Below are positions 8,960-18,814 of a DNA stretch of 64,000 nucleotides, piece after piece. The position numbers were made by a program, and so were the translations under genes. This DNA comes from Synechococcus sp. UW69 (GTDB lineage: Bacteria > Cyanobacteriota > Cyanobacteriia > PCC-6307 > Cyanobiaceae), in the NCBI RefSeq assembly GCF_900474185.1, contig NZ_UCNW01000011.1, forward strand, positions 186,001 to 250,000, given 5' to 3'. Below the pieces are notes generated by a model. That model had not been told where the DNA came from. It worked only from the letters and a program-made list of their open reading frames with translations, and searched no databases. The first letter of the stretch is position 1. Every line of letters starts with the position of its first letter.

Positions 8960-10033
8960 TCAAAGAGCTTTGAGCAATTCCTCACCCATTGCGCGACAAC
9001 CCAGTTGTGTGCAGCCTTCTGCCATCAAATCACCGGTACGAAATCCGCCGGCCAGAACGGCATCAACAGCGGCTTCGAGATCATCGGCAGCAGCACTCTG
9101 CTTCAAACCAGTGCGCAGCATCATCGCCGCCGAGAGCACCATGGCCATCGGGTTGGCCTTGTCCTGACCAGCGATATCCGGGGCCGAACCGTGCACAGGC
9201 TCAAACAGTCCAGGCCCTGCGCTGCCGAGGGAGGCCGAAGGCAGCATCCCGATCGAGCCGGTGAGCATCGCCGCCTCGTCGCTGAGAATGTCTCCGAAAA
9301 GGTTTCCCGTGAGCAGCACATCGAACTGACGGGGATCACGCACTAGCTGCATCGCTGCGTTGTCCACGTACATGTGGCTCACATCAACACTGGCGTAACC
9401 GGGCGCCAGGGCATCCACACGATCACGCCAGAGCTGGCTCACGTCGAGAACGTTCGCCTTGTCCACCGAGCACAGCCGTCCACGCCGCTCCTGGGCGATC
9501 TCAAAGGCCACCTTTGCGATCCGATCCACTTCCGAGGCGGAATAGGTCATGGTGTTGAAGCCACGCTCCTCTCCCTCGGTCTCGATGCGTCCCTTGGGCT
9601 GACCGAAGTAAATCCCACCAGTGAGTTCACGCACCACCATCAGATCCACACCCTCAATCACCTCTCGCTTGAGGCTGCTGGCATCAATGAGGGCCGGAAC
9701 AATTTTGACCGGGCGAAGATTGGCGAACAGCTCCATGCCGGATCGCAAACCGAGCAGACCGGTTTCCGGACGCTTTTCGCGGGGAAGACTGTCGAAACGA
9801 GGGCTGCCGATGGCTGCCAGCAAGACAGCATCCGCTGACCGGCAGGCGTCCAGGGTGCTGGCGGGAAGTGGCTCACCGGTGGCATCAATGGCGCTGCCGC
9901 CGATGGGCTGTTCCTCGAAGCTCAGCGCAAAACCATGGCGCTCACTGACAACCTCCAGCAGCTGTCGGGCGACAGCGGTGATCTCCGGGCCGATCCCATC
10001 ACCTGGCAGAAGAACAACGCGGTGCTGAGCCAT
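8960..10033 (-). CDS. leuB: 3-Isopropylmalate dehydrogenase
   Basis: NAD-dependent oxidative decarboxylation in leucine synthesis. The start at 10033 gives [13 protein letters not shown] at the N terminus, as expected; upstream residues in the open frame are unrelated. Later motifs are [15 protein letters not shown] and [17 protein letters not shown], the metal and NAD-binding region. The length of 357 residues is typical. It lies 32 bases downstream of lpxD on the same strand. Confidence 0.95.
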   Translation of the reverse strand: MAQHRVVLLPGDGIGPEITAVARQLLEVVSERHGFALSFEEQPIGGSAIDATGEPLPASTLDACRSADAVLLAAIGSPRFDSLPREKRPETGLLGLRSGMELFANLRPVKIVPALIDASSLKREVIEGVDLMVVRELTGGIYFGQPKGRIETEGEERGFNTMTYSASEVDRIAKVAFEIAQERRGRLCSVDKANVLDVSQLWRDRVDALAPGYASVDVSHMYVDNAAMQLVRDPRQFDVLLTGNLFGDILSDEAAMLTGSIGMLPSASLGSAGPGLFEPVHGSAPDIAGQDKANPMAMVLSAAMMLRTGLKQSAAADDLEAAVDAVLAGGFRTGDLMAEGCTQLGCRAMGEELLKAL

Positions 10034-10065
10034 GACGGTGCGGTGCGGCAGGTCGACCGCTGAGG

Positions 10066-11109
10066 TTACTGAGGGGAGTCGCGTTTGAGCTCGCGCAAGG
10101 TCTTCGCCATCTCCGGCAGCTTGCTGAAGGCGGCAGAGCAACGCAACCAGAGACGATTCGGAATCGCGGGGTAACCGCTCACCACCTCACCGGGAGCCAC
10201 CTCACCGTGGATGCCGCTCTTGGAGCTGGCAATGGCACGGTCGCCCACCACGGCTCGATTGGCGACACCCACCTGGCCCGCCAGGATCACCCCCTGACCG
10301 ATCCGGGCTCCTCCAGCAATTCCAACCTGGGAGGCGAAGGCACAGCCAGGGCCTGTCGTTACGCCGTGGCCGATCTGGACGAGGTTGTCGATCTTGGTGC
10401 CGGCACCAATCCGGGTCTCCCCCACCGATGGACGGTCGATGGTGCTTCCACAACCCACCTCAACGCCATCCTCGAGAACCACCTGACCGGTCTGCGGCAT
10501 TTTTCGCCATCCCTTCGCCGTCGGCACGAAGCCGAAGCCCTCGGACCCGACAACGGCGTTGGAATTCACCACGCATCGCTTTCCAAGACGGCTTCCAGGG
10601 TGCAGCACCGCATTGGCGTGCAGCTCACAGCCATCACCCACCACCACATCGTCGTAAATCACAACCCCGGGATGAAGGATGCAATCGGAGCCGACACGAC
10701 TCCCCTCGCCGATGCAGACCCGCGGCCCTACAGCACTACCTGGCCCCACCACCGCCCGTTCATCAATAACCGCCGAGGGATGAATCTCCGCCAACGGCCG
10801 GCGACGGGGATGCAACTGGTCGAGGGCTTCAGCAAAGGCCAGACGGGGGTCAGCGAAGACGGCAAAGGCAATGCCGTGCTCGGAAGCAAGATCAATCAGG
10901 TCCTGTTGGTCGGGCAGCAAGAGAGCGCCCGCTCCACTGGCGCCAAGCGCAGCAGTTAAGGCGTTGCCCTTCTCCAGGAAGCTGAGTTGCGAGGACGAGG
11001 CCTGGTCGAGCGAAGCGGCACCCTCCAGCCATGGATCCAATCCGAGCTGGCTCCAGCGCAAGCCTGCATCACCGGTCTGCAGAACCTTGATCAGGGTGCT
11101 GAAACGCAT
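10066..11109 (-). CDS. lpxD: UDP-3-O-(3-hydroxyacyl)glucosamine N-acyltransferase
   Basis: Adds the amide-linked acyl chain in lipid A synthesis. The 347-residue protein has an N-terminal uridine-binding domain, then a left-handed beta-helix of hexapeptide repeats from about residue 105 to 310 ([28 protein letters not shown] with the catalytic His, [10 protein letters not shown]). ATG at 11109 (MRFSTLIK) is preferred to a GTG three codons earlier. It is first in a run with leuB, following proB by about 35 bases. Confidence 0.93.
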   Translation of the reverse strand: MRFSTLIKVLQTGDAGLRWSQLGLDPWLEGAASLDQASSSQLSFLEKGNALTAALGASGAGALLLPDQQDLIDLASEHGIAFAVFADPRLAFAEALDQLHPRRRPLAEIHPSAVIDERAVVGPGSAVGPRVCIGEGSRVGSDCILHPGVVIYDDVVVGDGCELHANAVLHPGSRLGKRCVVNSNAVVGSEGFGFVPTAKGWRKMPQTGQVVLEDGVEVGCGSTIDRPSVGETRIGAGTKIDNLVQIGHGVTTGPGCAFASQVGIAGGARIGQGVILAGQVGVANRAVVGDRAIASSKSGIHGEVAPGEVVSGYPAIPNRLWLRCSAAFSKLPEMAKTLRELKRDSPQ

Positions 11110-11144
11110 GGCCGCCACGACAGTCGCGCGGATCGTAGACGTGG

Positions 11145-12218
11145 CTAACGACCGCGTAACACCAGAACATCGCGATGCACCACCACCGGGGAAGCCTCAC
11201 CCGGAGATACGGCGTTCATGGCGGCCCGCAGCTGGTCGCTGTCCATCGAACAGAGACCACGGCCCAAGTCCACACCATTGGGGTCAAGCAACTGAACAGG
11301 CTGATTGGCAGCGAAGTGGCCGCGCACCGCCGTCACACCCACGAGCAGCAGGGACGCGCCACGGTTTTTTAGAGCGTCGCAAGCCCCCGCATCCAGCTGC
11401 AGTTCACCCTCAGGCCGGAGCACGTGGGCCAGCCAACTGCGTCGATTGCCCAGGGGTTCGGGGTGGGGATGGAACACCGTTCCACCTCGTTCCCCCTGCA
11501 GCAAGGCCTCCAAGCGAGAAGGATTACGGCCATCGGCGAGCTGCACCGTGATGCCACTGGCGGTGGCGATTCGGGCTGCCGCCAGCTTGGTCGTCATGCC
11601 CCCAGTGCCCCAGCGACCACCATCCCCAGCCCCCTGTTCCAATTGGTCCAAATCCCTGGGGTGGCGAACATCCGAGATCGGCTCGGCGTCGGCATCGACC
11701 CGGGGGTCCGAGGAGTACAGCCGATCAACATCCGTCAGCAAGATCAGTTGCTGCGCTTCAACGGCTGCGGCGACCAGGGCCGACAAGGTGTCGTTATCAC
11801 CGAAACGCAACTCCGCCGTCGACAAGGCATCGTTCTCGTTGATCACCGGCAGCACCCCCCAGCTCAGCAACTGCCTCAAGGTGCCCGAAGCATTCTGATA
11901 ACGACGTCGATCGACCAGATCGGAGCGGGTCAGCAGCACCTGCGCCACCGAACAACCATGACGGGCCATGGCGCGTTCATAGAGAGCCATCAGCACTCCC
12001 TGGCCGATGGCCGCAGCAGCCTGCAGGCCCACAACCGTGTCCGGTCGGCTGGACTTGGCCAGCTTCTGGCATCCCAGCCCGACGGCACCACTGGTGACCA
12101 GCACCACTTGATCCCCACGGGCCATGGCCGCTGCGAAGCAACGGGCGTAGCCCTCAATGGTTGCAGCGGTCTCACCCCTCAGGAGGCTGGTGCCGATTTT
12201 CACGACCCACAGGGTCAT
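11145..12218 (-). CDS. proB: Glutamate 5-kinase with PUA domain
   Basis: First step of proline synthesis. The amino-acid kinase domain shows VVKIGTSLL at the start, [14 protein letters not shown] near residue 42, INENDALS near 132, and [31 protein letters not shown] (about 198) is the nucleotide-site loop. The final 80 residues form the PUA RNA-binding-like domain found in most bacterial ProB. Start overlaps the upstream phosphatase stop (ATGA). Confidence 0.94.
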   Translation of the reverse strand: MTLWVVKIGTSLLRGETAATIEGYARCFAAAMARGDQVVLVTSGAVGLGCQKLAKSSRPDTVVGLQAAAAIGQGVLMALYERAMARHGCSVAQVLLTRSDLVDRRRYQNASGTLRQLLSWGVLPVINENDALSTAELRFGDNDTLSALVAAAVEAQQLILLTDVDRLYSSDPRVDADAEPISDVRHPRDLDQLEQGAGDGGRWGTGGMTTKLAAARIATASGITVQLADGRNPSRLEALLQGERGGTVFHPHPEPLGNRRSWLAHVLRPEGELQLDAGACDALKNRGASLLLVGVTAVRGHFAANQPVQLLDPNGVDLGRGLCSMDSDQLRAAMNAVSPGEASPVVVHRDVLVLRGR

Positions 12219-12736
12219 GCTGAAGACGCCCCCATCCAGCGCGCCAAGGCGCGTTCAAGCCGCTGTACACGGTCATGGCGACAGGGCTTGCCGTCATCCC
12301 GAACAGGCCGGACCAACACCGTGTAGAGCCCCATGCGGTTGCCGCAGAGCACATCTGTGAACAGGCGGTCACCGATCATTGCGATCGCGGTCGGTGGCAC
12401 CGCGAGATCGCGAACAACGAAGCGCAGTGCTCCACGGCGCGGCTTTCCAGCCCCGGAGGTGAAGCTGACCCCCAGCTGATCAGCCACTGCGGCGATCCGA
12501 TCGCGGGAGGGGTTGTTACTGAACAGGTGCAATTGCATGCGGCGGCCTGCATCGACCAACCAGTCGTGTACCGGGCCTGGCAGGGTCACATCACGACCGG
12601 GCAGAAGGGTGCGGTCGACATCAATAACCGCAGCCCGCAGACCATGGGCAGTGAGATGGGGCAGCGAGAGCTGGGCAATGGTGAGCCGTGGATCCCAATC
12701 AGGAGTCAACCAGTGCTGTCCCGTTAATCCGGCCAT
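12215..12736 (-). CDS. YqeG-type HAD phosphatase
   Basis: A 173-residue HAD-superfamily hydrolase, subfamily IIIA. Motif I is DVDRTLLPG (about residue 39), motif II is the Ser in LHLFSNNPS, then a lysine in GAGKPRRG and motif III/IV IGDRLFTDV. YqeG members are phosphatases related to plastidial phosphatidylglycerol-phosphate phosphatase PTPMT/PGPP1; that role is possible here and would match pgsA at 20543, but it is inference. Coupled to proB and overlapping the DUF3727-like gene by 13 bases. Confidence 0.82.
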   Translation of the reverse strand: MAGLTGQHWLTPDWDPRLTIAQLSLPHLTAHGLRAAVIDVDRTLLPGRDVTLPGPVHDWLVDAGRRMQLHLFSNNPSRDRIAAVADQLGVSFTSGAGKPRRGALRFVVRDLAVPPTAIAMIGDRLFTDVLCGNRMGLYTVLVRPVRDDGKPCRHDRVQRLERALARWMGASSA

Positions 12737-13278
12737 TCACGCTCCTCCAGTTCCGCCTCAATCAAAGGTTGAACACGGTCCAGCTCATCGTCGCTCAACA
12801 GCACCGCCTGGCCGTCCACCATCCGCACCAGAACGAGGAACGGGTCGAGCGGAATGTAGAGGCCGTATTCCTCCGCTTCGACCATGAAGCTCACCAACAG
12901 CTCAAAGGTCTCGGCGTCCTCGTCAACGTCGTCGTCCTCTTCCAGCTCATCGAGATCATCTTGATCCGGCTCATCCAATTCACCACTCACCGTGAGGGTG
13001 ATCGCCGATCGCACCAAGACCAGGTCGTGCTCCTGGAGCACCACATCAGCCACCGAAAGAATTGGCTCACTGCTGGCGACTTCCGTGATCGGCACCGGCT
13101 CAGCATCGTCATTGAGCCGAAACAGGGAAACCGGCGTGTCAACCGGTGACAGCAAGGCGTAGTCCTGCCCCTCGAGGGGAATCAGATGTTCCAGGAAACA
13201 CAGCAGGTCATGGCCCTCGCGATCGCGGACCAGCAGGGTGGGGTGATCGCTGCTCTTTCCGGGTCCCGACTCAGACAT
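12724..13278 (-). CDS. DUF3727-like conserved cyanobacterial protein
   Basis: About 184 residues from ATG at 13278 (MSESGPGK); a longer frame adds 35 unlikely residues overlapping ruvX. The N-terminal half (LLVRDREGHDLLCFLEHLIPLEGQ and following) resembles the DUF1292/YrzB-like fold of DUF3727 proteins. A strongly acidic Asp/Glu stretch follows (about residues 100-130) and then a second small domain. Function unknown; it is conserved in oxygenic phototrophs by my recollection. Confidence 0.65.
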   Translation of the reverse strand: MSESGPGKSSDHPTLLVRDREGHDLLCFLEHLIPLEGQDYALLSPVDTPVSLFRLNDDAEPVPITEVASSEPILSVADVVLQEHDLVLVRSAITLTVSGELDEPDQDDLDELEEDDDVDEDAETFELLVSFMVEAEEYGLYIPLDPFLVLVRMVDGQAVLLSDDELDRVQPLIEAELEEREWPD

Positions 13279-13298
13279 CGACGCGACTCTGACTGGGC

Positions 13299-13775
13299 TC
13301 AGGATCCACCATCGGCCGCCCCGGCGCCCGACCTTGAAGCACTCTGTTGGGCCGGTTTGAGCTCCGGACCCTCCGCCAGCCATTGCTCCAGCAGCAGGGC
13401 AGCGGCAGCACTGTCCAGACGTCCGCTGCGGTCCCCCGTCAGCCCGAATTGTTCCCCGGCCGCCCAGGTGCTGCTGTGCTCATTCACCCAAGCCAGGGGC
13501 AGGTCGAGGGCAGTGGCCAGTCGGAGGCCGTAGCGCCGACAGTGTTCCGCCTGGGCCGTGGGCTGGCCTGCAGCATCCAGGGGCAATCCGACCACGAGGC
13601 CCTGCACCGAACGTTCACGGCAGTGGGCACGCAGAACGATCAGATCGGCATCAAACCGACCTCGACGCAGGGCAGCGAGGGGCGTCACGCTGATGCCGAG
13701 AGCATCGCAACCGGCCAGACCGATGCGCCGCCGGCCCACATCCAGGCTGAGGATCGAACAGGGTCGCGGCCGCAT
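13299..13775 (-). CDS. ruvX: Putative pre-16S rRNA nuclease / Holliday junction resolvase (YqgF)
   Basis: The RNase H-like protein starts LSLDVGRRRIGLAGCD with the first catalytic Asp, has LVVGLPLDAAG near residue 62 and ends its core with a Glu in VNEHSSTWAA and LDSAAAALLLEQWL containing the final Asp. E. coli YqgF is linked to 16S rRNA 5' maturation. I chose ATG at 13775, overlapping the upstream stop by one base. About 158 residues; the Gly/Ala/Ser-rich tail is not part of the fold. Confidence 0.88.
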   Translation of the reverse strand: MRPRPCSILSLDVGRRRIGLAGCDALGISVTPLAALRRGRFDADLIVLRAHCRERSVQGLVVGLPLDAAGQPTAQAEHCRRYGLRLATALDLPLAWVNEHSSTWAAGEQFGLTGDRSGRLDSAAAALLLEQWLAEGPELKPAQQSASRSGAGAADGGS

Positions 13776-14806
13776 CAACGCCGATCGCCAAGGCTTGGTG
13801 TGGGAAGGGGTGTGCCCTGGGGCCGCAGACGACCCAGCACCTGATCCAACGATCGTGTCAGCTGCAGGTTGCGCTGGGGTGACTGACGACGCCACATGCT
13901 GCGTCCCAGCAACAGCTGCTCATCACCGCGGGTCCAACCCTCCGCCTCCAGAATCTTGCTGAGGGGTGCATCGTCAAAAGCCGTGAGCAGCCCGCTGGGG
14001 CGGCCGCGTTGAAGGATCCCGTTCAAGACGCTGGGAAGGGCCTGATCCAGCCGAGGATCCCAGGCAATGTCCCGCATCAGCTCCACAAGACCGGCCTCTC
14101 CTGCATCGGGGAGTCGAATGCAGCCCGCCAGAACAGCGTCTCCGGCCATGAGCACGCCGCAGCCGGGTCCGCTCCTGTCCAGCAGATCTAGCCAATGACG
14201 GTCTGTGATCTGTCGGAGATGGCTGTAGCTGCCGCCCTGTTCGATGGGCCACAGCAACTGGGCGGTGCGGCGGTTCAGTGCCGCCCAACGCAGACCCGCA
14301 GGCAGCTGATCGCTGCCCATTGACTCAACCTCGCCACCAGGTGGACACCAGCACTGATACGGGCGAAGCGGTTGAAAGCCGAGTTCCCGCAGCAGGGCGA
14401 TGGCCTCGGCATCCGTTGCAGGGCAACGGATCACCCAACTGCAGATCTGGGCCGTCCAGGAGTGCAGGGCCTGCTGAAGCAGGGCCTGCTGGACCATCCG
14501 ATGACTGTGATCATCAACCGGGCCAAGCAGCTCCGGCAATTGGAGGATCCAGCAGCTGCCACGACGGTTGAACGGCCGGGCAACAACGCTGGCCACTGGG
14601 CGGTCACCATCGAGGGCCAGCAAGCAACGCGGCGAGCGACTGGGGAGCAGATCAGGGAAGCGCTGCTCCACTGAAGAGAGCCATTCACCGATCAAAAAGC
14701 CCTGAAAACGCGACAGCTGCTCAACCGGCGCATCTTGAACCCACCGCGCCAGATGGGCCGGATTAAGGGGCTCAATGCGAATTGAGGTTGTCTTGGGCTC
14801 TGTCAC
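13775..14806 (-). CDS. GNAT-like acetyltransferase, cyanobacterial
   Basis: 343 residues. The first half has an acetyltransferase-like layout (PRCLLALDGDRPVASVVARPF, then WVIRCPATDAEAIALLRELGFQPLRPYQCW), and the second half looks like a repeat of the same fold (GVLMAGDAVLAGCIRLPDAGEAGLVELM). This suggests a tandem GNAT protein. The substrate cannot be told. It runs directly into ruvX with a one-base overlap. Confidence 0.6.
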   Translation of the reverse strand: MTEPKTTSIRIEPLNPAHLARWVQDAPVEQLSRFQGFLIGEWLSSVEQRFPDLLPSRSPRCLLALDGDRPVASVVARPFNRRGSCWILQLPELLGPVDDHSHRMVQQALLQQALHSWTAQICSWVIRCPATDAEAIALLRELGFQPLRPYQCWCPPGGEVESMGSDQLPAGLRWAALNRRTAQLLWPIEQGGSYSHLRQITDRHWLDLLDRSGPGCGVLMAGDAVLAGCIRLPDAGEAGLVELMRDIAWDPRLDQALPSVLNGILQRGRPSGLLTAFDDAPLSKILEAEGWTRGDEQLLLGRSMWRRQSPQRNLQLTRSLDQVLGRLRPQGTPLPTPSLGDRR

Positions 14807-14844
14807 CGGACACCCTCCAACCCCAACTGATCACAATGTATCGC

Positions 14845-16005
14845 TCATTCCAGCCCTGGCCGCACCAACACCAGTGGGGTGCGCTCATTGGCATTGCCAG
14901 CGGGATTGGGACGCAGGGCCCTCCCCAGCAATCCCTCGTCACAACCGGGACTGGAGGCCAGAACCTTCACGCGGCCGAGGTCGTTGACGTCCACGATGGC
15001 GACGTCAACACCGAGTTCGGCAGAGGCATCACGACAGAACTGCTCGGCACGGGATGGACCGAGAACAATGGTTTGGTCATAAGGGGGCGTGGTTCCTGTG
15101 ATGTCATCAATCAAACGGGCCTGATCACCAGCAAGGCGATAGAACCCTCCGGAAATACCAACCAGCTTCATCAACAGCCCCCCCAGCAAGGCAGCAAGAA
15201 CCCGGGTCGGCCCCACCAGATCGATCAACGTCTGCATCCCGCAAGCTGTCGCGAGGCTGCTGGTGGGGTGGAACACCCGGCAAGCCAGACGCGCGACCAT
15301 TCCAGGCTCGACTTCACTGGGGTGGCGGTAGCGCCCCTGGATCACCGCAACGGGGGTCTCCCCGATGGTGAGGATGTCACCGGGCTGAATCAGGTCAGCG
15401 GCATAGGTGCGCAAGACCGCAATGGCATCATCCAACGGACCGAGCAAGTGGGTTCGCAGCGGCAGTACACGGCATCCCTCTCCTTCTCTGAAGCGGGCTT
15501 GATCGGGCTGCAGTGGTTCAGGACGCCGAAGTGGAACCAGCACACCCTGACGGCGCTGCAACCGACCAAATGGTCCGTAATTCAGCCAGTGAGCATCAAC
15601 CCAGAGGCTGTCGACCCGAGCGGAGGGAGAAGGACCGGTGATCTCGATCGAGACCTTGGCGCGTGTGCTCTTACGGCCCTTGACGATGTACGCCGGCCAG
15701 TAGCCATCTTCCCGGGTTTCCTCATCGGGATGGTCAGCAATGATCCGCGTTTTGACCTCCAGACCGGCGGGATCTGACGAGCCCAGAAGCACGGGTTCGA
15801 CCCGCAGTTCCGGCACAAAAACCTCCATGCGTGGATGGGGGTTGCTGATCTCCAGCACACCTTCAACGCGGAGACGGCCGCCCAGTTCGTCCACGCGCCA
15901 GTCCAGGGGAGTCATCCGCAACGGAGACGCTGGCCGGAGACGATGACGGAGCTCAAGCCAGGCCACACAAAGTCCAAGGCCAAGCGGAGCAAACAGCAGC
16001 GACAC
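14845..16005 (-). CDS. CofE-like (F420-0:gamma-glutamyl ligase-type) protein
   Basis: 386 residues with an N-terminal membrane segment and a cyanobacteria-specific N-terminal domain to about residue 175. A region resembling CofE follows: RTYAADLIQPGDILTIGET, VAVIQGR, and VGISGGFYRLAGD. Cyanobacterial proteins of this kind are commonly labelled F420-0:gamma-glutamyl ligase although the organisms make no known F420. The real substrate is unknown, probably another glutamylation or amidation at a membrane. Confidence 0.65.
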   Translation of the reverse strand: MSLLFAPLGLGLCVAWLELRHRLRPASPLRMTPLDWRVDELGGRLRVEGVLEISNPHPRMEVFVPELRVEPVLLGSSDPAGLEVKTRIIADHPDEETREDGYWPAYIVKGRKSTRAKVSIEITGPSPSARVDSLWVDAHWLNYGPFGRLQRRQGVLVPLRRPEPLQPDQARFREGEGCRVLPLRTHLLGPLDDAIAVLRTYAADLIQPGDILTIGETPVAVIQGRYRHPSEVEPGMVARLACRVFHPTSSLATACGMQTLIDLVGPTRVLAALLGGLLMKLVGISGGFYRLAGDQARLIDDITGTTPPYDQTIVLGPSRAEQFCRDASAELGVDVAIVDVNDLGRVKVLASSPGCDEGLLGRALRPNPAGNANERTPLVLVRPGLE

Positions 16006-16069
16006 AGCGGATCCGGCTCAACGACCGGGACAACTGGCCGGCAGCGTAGGCGGCGTGGCTGTGGGCGTC

Positions 16070-16636
16070 TCAGTTCGCGGTGACTTCGATGTTCACTTCG
16101 TTGAAACTGCCTTCCTGATCAATCCGGCCCAAATCAGGAGCCGGAAGTCCGGTGGATGCGCTGATGGCTTTATTGATCACCCCCAGAGGGACCTGGCCGT
16201 TCTGATCGAAGACAACCCGGCCATCCGTGCCAATCACGACCACTTGAGGAATGGCTCCAGACCAGTAGGTGGCGGGGTCACCCGCCCCAAGCGCTTCTCG
16301 TCCCTGTAGCGGGTCGGTTGGGAGAGGCAGCAAATCGATGTTGCGTCCCCAAAGCCGTTGCAGCTCCGACACCACCGGGGCGAAGCGTTTGCTGACGGCG
16401 CTGTCGTCGAGGTAATAAACGATCACAGCTGTCCGTCCCTCCGCGAGGGAGTCCTCCAGGGTGTTGGGAGGAGGAACCAAAGAGCCGTTGCCGGCATAAA
16501 GGGCATAGATGTTGCCGTCGTAGCTGTCGCTGTTCAACACAGCGGACGCTGGGGCGACATGGAGCAGCAGCGCGATCGACACGGTGATCAGACAGCGCAC
16601 CAAAGCAAGCATCAAGCCGAAGCAGCGGATCGCCAT
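16070..16636 (-). CDS. Thioredoxin-like thylakoid/lumen-directed protein
   Basis: 188 residues with an N-terminal signal or anchor (LITVSIALLLHVAPASA, to about residue 32). The mature part has a thioredoxin-like fold: TAVIVYYLDDSAVSKRFAPVVSELQRLWG, IPQVVVIGTDGRVVFDQNGQ with the cis-Pro. There is no CxxC motif. Cyanobacterial homologues have been linked to photosystem I accumulation; I recall this family only approximately, so that role is tentative. Confidence 0.6.
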   Translation of the reverse strand: MAIRCFGLMLALVRCLITVSIALLLHVAPASAVLNSDSYDGNIYALYAGNGSLVPPPNTLEDSLAEGRTAVIVYYLDDSAVSKRFAPVVSELQRLWGRNIDLLPLPTDPLQGREALGAGDPATYWSGAIPQVVVIGTDGRVVFDQNGQVPLGVINKAISASTGLPAPDLGRIDQEGSFNEVNIEVTAN

Positions 16637-16651
16637 TGTGGACCCGGAGCC

Positions 16652-18301
16652 CTAACTGCGGCCGAGGCTGCGACCCATTCCCTGGGCAATGCCACGCCCA
16701 ACAAGTCCGATGGCCCGGCCCAGCACCTGGGTTAGAAGGATCACGGCAAGATCGCCAATTCGACGCACCACAGCCTGCACCTGCGGTGCGAGGGCATCCC
16801 TGGCCTCCAACAGCAACGCCACCTGTCGCTGCCACCAACCGAGCTGATTCAACTCGTTGTCACGGGGCTCCGTCAGCAGCAGCGGTTCGATGCGACCAGC
16901 CCGAAGCTGAAACAAGGTGCGCTGACTCTCATAGAGCTGGATCGGGCGCTCGACCCAGTCGGCCCAACGCAGCTGGGTGTTCAAGCGATTTCTGAGGCGA
17001 TCGAGTTCTCGGGTCGCCAGGAGGGGGTCGCGTAGGAGATAACGACGCAGCTCAGGCCAGTCACCACAAGCATCGAGGAGTTCTGCCCCAATCAGTTCAG
17101 CCGTTCTGACCAGCCAATTGCTAACCAGCGTTTCGAGCTGCAGGAATGCCCTGGGGTCATCCGCCGGCAACAGCAACCCGTTCACCAGCATCGGTTGATC
17201 CGCCACCAGCGGAGCCAGCATCCCCGTTGGATCAGGCATCTCTCCATCCGCCCCGGTGAGATCAGCACGGCTCAGCAGTGACGCCACGACCGGTTGCAGC
17301 TCCCCATTGCAGGGGATCTGGACATAGCTGCCCGCCAGGGCGGTGAGCGCTTGCTGGCGTAACTCCGGCTGCAGGGCATCCCAGGCCTGCGCCATCGCCG
17401 TACCGTCCTGGCGGGTGCGCAGACGCTGCAAAACCTGATCGAGCTGTTGCAGCAAGGCCAGCAGCAACTCCCGGCGCCGCTCTGGATGCAATCCCTCAAT
17501 CGCTAGAAGACGACCGGTGGAATTGGTCAGTCCAGCCTGAACCGAGCCATCAATGCGGTCGCGGATGGCATCCCAGACAGCAACGGCATTGCGTTCTCTG
17601 AGACTGATCGCCGTGGTCGTCGGTGATCCAGGGGAAGATGACGCCGTTGAGGTCAGGGGTTCTGCATCCTCGAGACCGAGCTGGAGTGGCCCCCAGAGCC
17701 AGAGCAGCAGCCCTTTGGCGAACTGAAGTTCGCGACGACGACCCGTCAGCAACGCGAAGAGCAACGCCTGCTGCGGGGGCGGATTCAGCATGACTTCCAC
17801 CAACTCGAGCTCGCGGCTCACCTGCTGCAACCCACTCACCAACAGCCACTGCCCAAGGCCCATGGTCTGGTCTTGGCGCCTCCCCTCCGAAGGGGCCTCA
17901 AGACGAATATCCCGCCCCCCCTGCAGCAGGATTTCAATCGAGTTCTGCAGGCTCTGCGAATCGGCATTTTGAAGCAAGCCAGCCGCTGGCAGACCCAGCA
18001 GCTGCTCCCGCGACAACCGGATCTCGCCAGGCAACAGCAGCAGAACCGGGGCCGGTTGCCAGCGCTCCTGCAATGCGAACAGCTCCTGTTGAATCGCCGC
18101 CAACGAGGCCACGCGGTCGACCGACCAAATCACCAAGGCCGGAGACCCCGTCAGTCGCTCTGGGCGAAGAACAACCTCCCAATCGTCATGGGCGGACGTG
18201 AGTTTTAGCGCCAGCGACTCTCCGAGCAGATCCGGAGCGAGCAGCAACATCCGCACCGGTGAAGGAGAGGCCAAGCGCTGAACCCATGCAGTTGGGCTCA
18301 A
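16652..18301 (-). CDS. DUF3685-type conserved cyanobacterial protein
   Basis: 549 residues from a TTG start. The N-terminal 125 residues look like a receiver-like fold (RMLLLAPDLLGESLALKL, LVIWSVDRVASL, APVLLLLPG) lacking an obvious phospho-Asp motif. The large helical C-terminal part (residues 150-530) ends in a hydrophobic segment (IGDLAVILLTQVLGRAIGLV). The arrangement fits DUF3685 proteins, restricted to phototrophs. Function unknown. The gene is 15 bases from the thioredoxin-like gene and 16 bases after the Fur-family gene. Confidence 0.65.
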   Translation of the reverse strand: MSPTAWVQRLASPSPVRMLLLAPDLLGESLALKLTSAHDDWEVVLRPERLTGSPALVIWSVDRVASLAAIQQELFALQERWQPAPVLLLLPGEIRLSREQLLGLPAAGLLQNADSQSLQNSIEILLQGGRDIRLEAPSEGRRQDQTMGLGQWLLVSGLQQVSRELELVEVMLNPPPQQALLFALLTGRRRELQFAKGLLLWLWGPLQLGLEDAEPLTSTASSSPGSPTTTAISLRERNAVAVWDAIRDRIDGSVQAGLTNSTGRLLAIEGLHPERRRELLLALLQQLDQVLQRLRTRQDGTAMAQAWDALQPELRQQALTALAGSYVQIPCNGELQPVVASLLSRADLTGADGEMPDPTGMLAPLVADQPMLVNGLLLPADDPRAFLQLETLVSNWLVRTAELIGAELLDACGDWPELRRYLLRDPLLATRELDRLRNRLNTQLRWADWVERPIQLYESQRTLFQLRAGRIEPLLLTEPRDNELNQLGWWQRQVALLLEARDALAPQVQAVVRRIGDLAVILLTQVLGRAIGLVGRGIAQGMGRSLGRS

Positions 18302-18317
18302 GGTAACGAGCTTCTGC

Positions 18318-18791
18318 TCAATCCTCCAGTGCGCGCCTGCCGTTCAATTGCAGCGTGTACGACTCGATATGAAAGCCGGTGCGCTGTTCAATCTGACGCA
18401 ACAAATCTGGCGGGAGAACGACATCGATATCTTCGATCGAACCGCTGTCCAAACAGGTGAGATGGCTGTGGGGATCGCTCCTATAGCCGTATAAGCGACC
18501 ACTCGCACGATCCAGACACTCGATCACGCCTGCCGACTGCAGGGCTTCGAGGTTCTGATACACCGAGGTATGGCCGATGCTGCGGCCCCTCAGATTCAGT
18601 TGTTCAAAAATATCTCGAGCACTGAGGTGGCTTTTTTCACTCCAGAGCAGGTCCAGCACCATGCGTCTTTGGCGGCTGAGGCGCATTCCCAGCCGTCGGC
18701 ATTGCTCAAACACCTGCTGCAAGCTGCCCGGAGGGGACAGCGTGCTGGTCTGAGTGGCGGCTGCTCTTACCACAAAAGGTGCCTGCTCCAT
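18318..18791 (-). CDS. Fur-family transcriptional regulator
   Basis: A 157-residue metal- or peroxide-responsive repressor. The winged helix covers residues 30-100 with RRMVLDLLWSEKSHLSARDIFEQL and the recognition helix HTSVYQNLEALQSAGVIE. The dimer domain has HSHLTCLDSGSIEDI. The usual first structural-zinc CxxC appears as CLDS, with only one Cys, and no C-terminal CxxC is present, so it lacks the structural zinc site. Its class (Fur, Zur, PerR) is not assignable by eye. ATG at 18791 is preferred to a TTG one codon earlier. Confidence 0.88.
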   Translation of the reverse strand: MEQAPFVVRAAATQTSTLSPPGSLQQVFEQCRRLGMRLSRQRRMVLDLLWSEKSHLSARDIFEQLNLRGRSIGHTSVYQNLEALQSAGVIECLDRASGRLYGYRSDPHSHLTCLDSGSIEDIDVVLPPDLLRQIEQRTGFHIESYTLQLNGRRALED

Positions 18792-18814
18792 CAACCATAA
18801 GGCCCAAGACCAGC

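Noticed and set aside
10207-10959. 250-codon plus-strand frame opposite lpxD
   Set aside because: Antisense to the hexapeptide repeats, whose periodicity creates long spurious frames.
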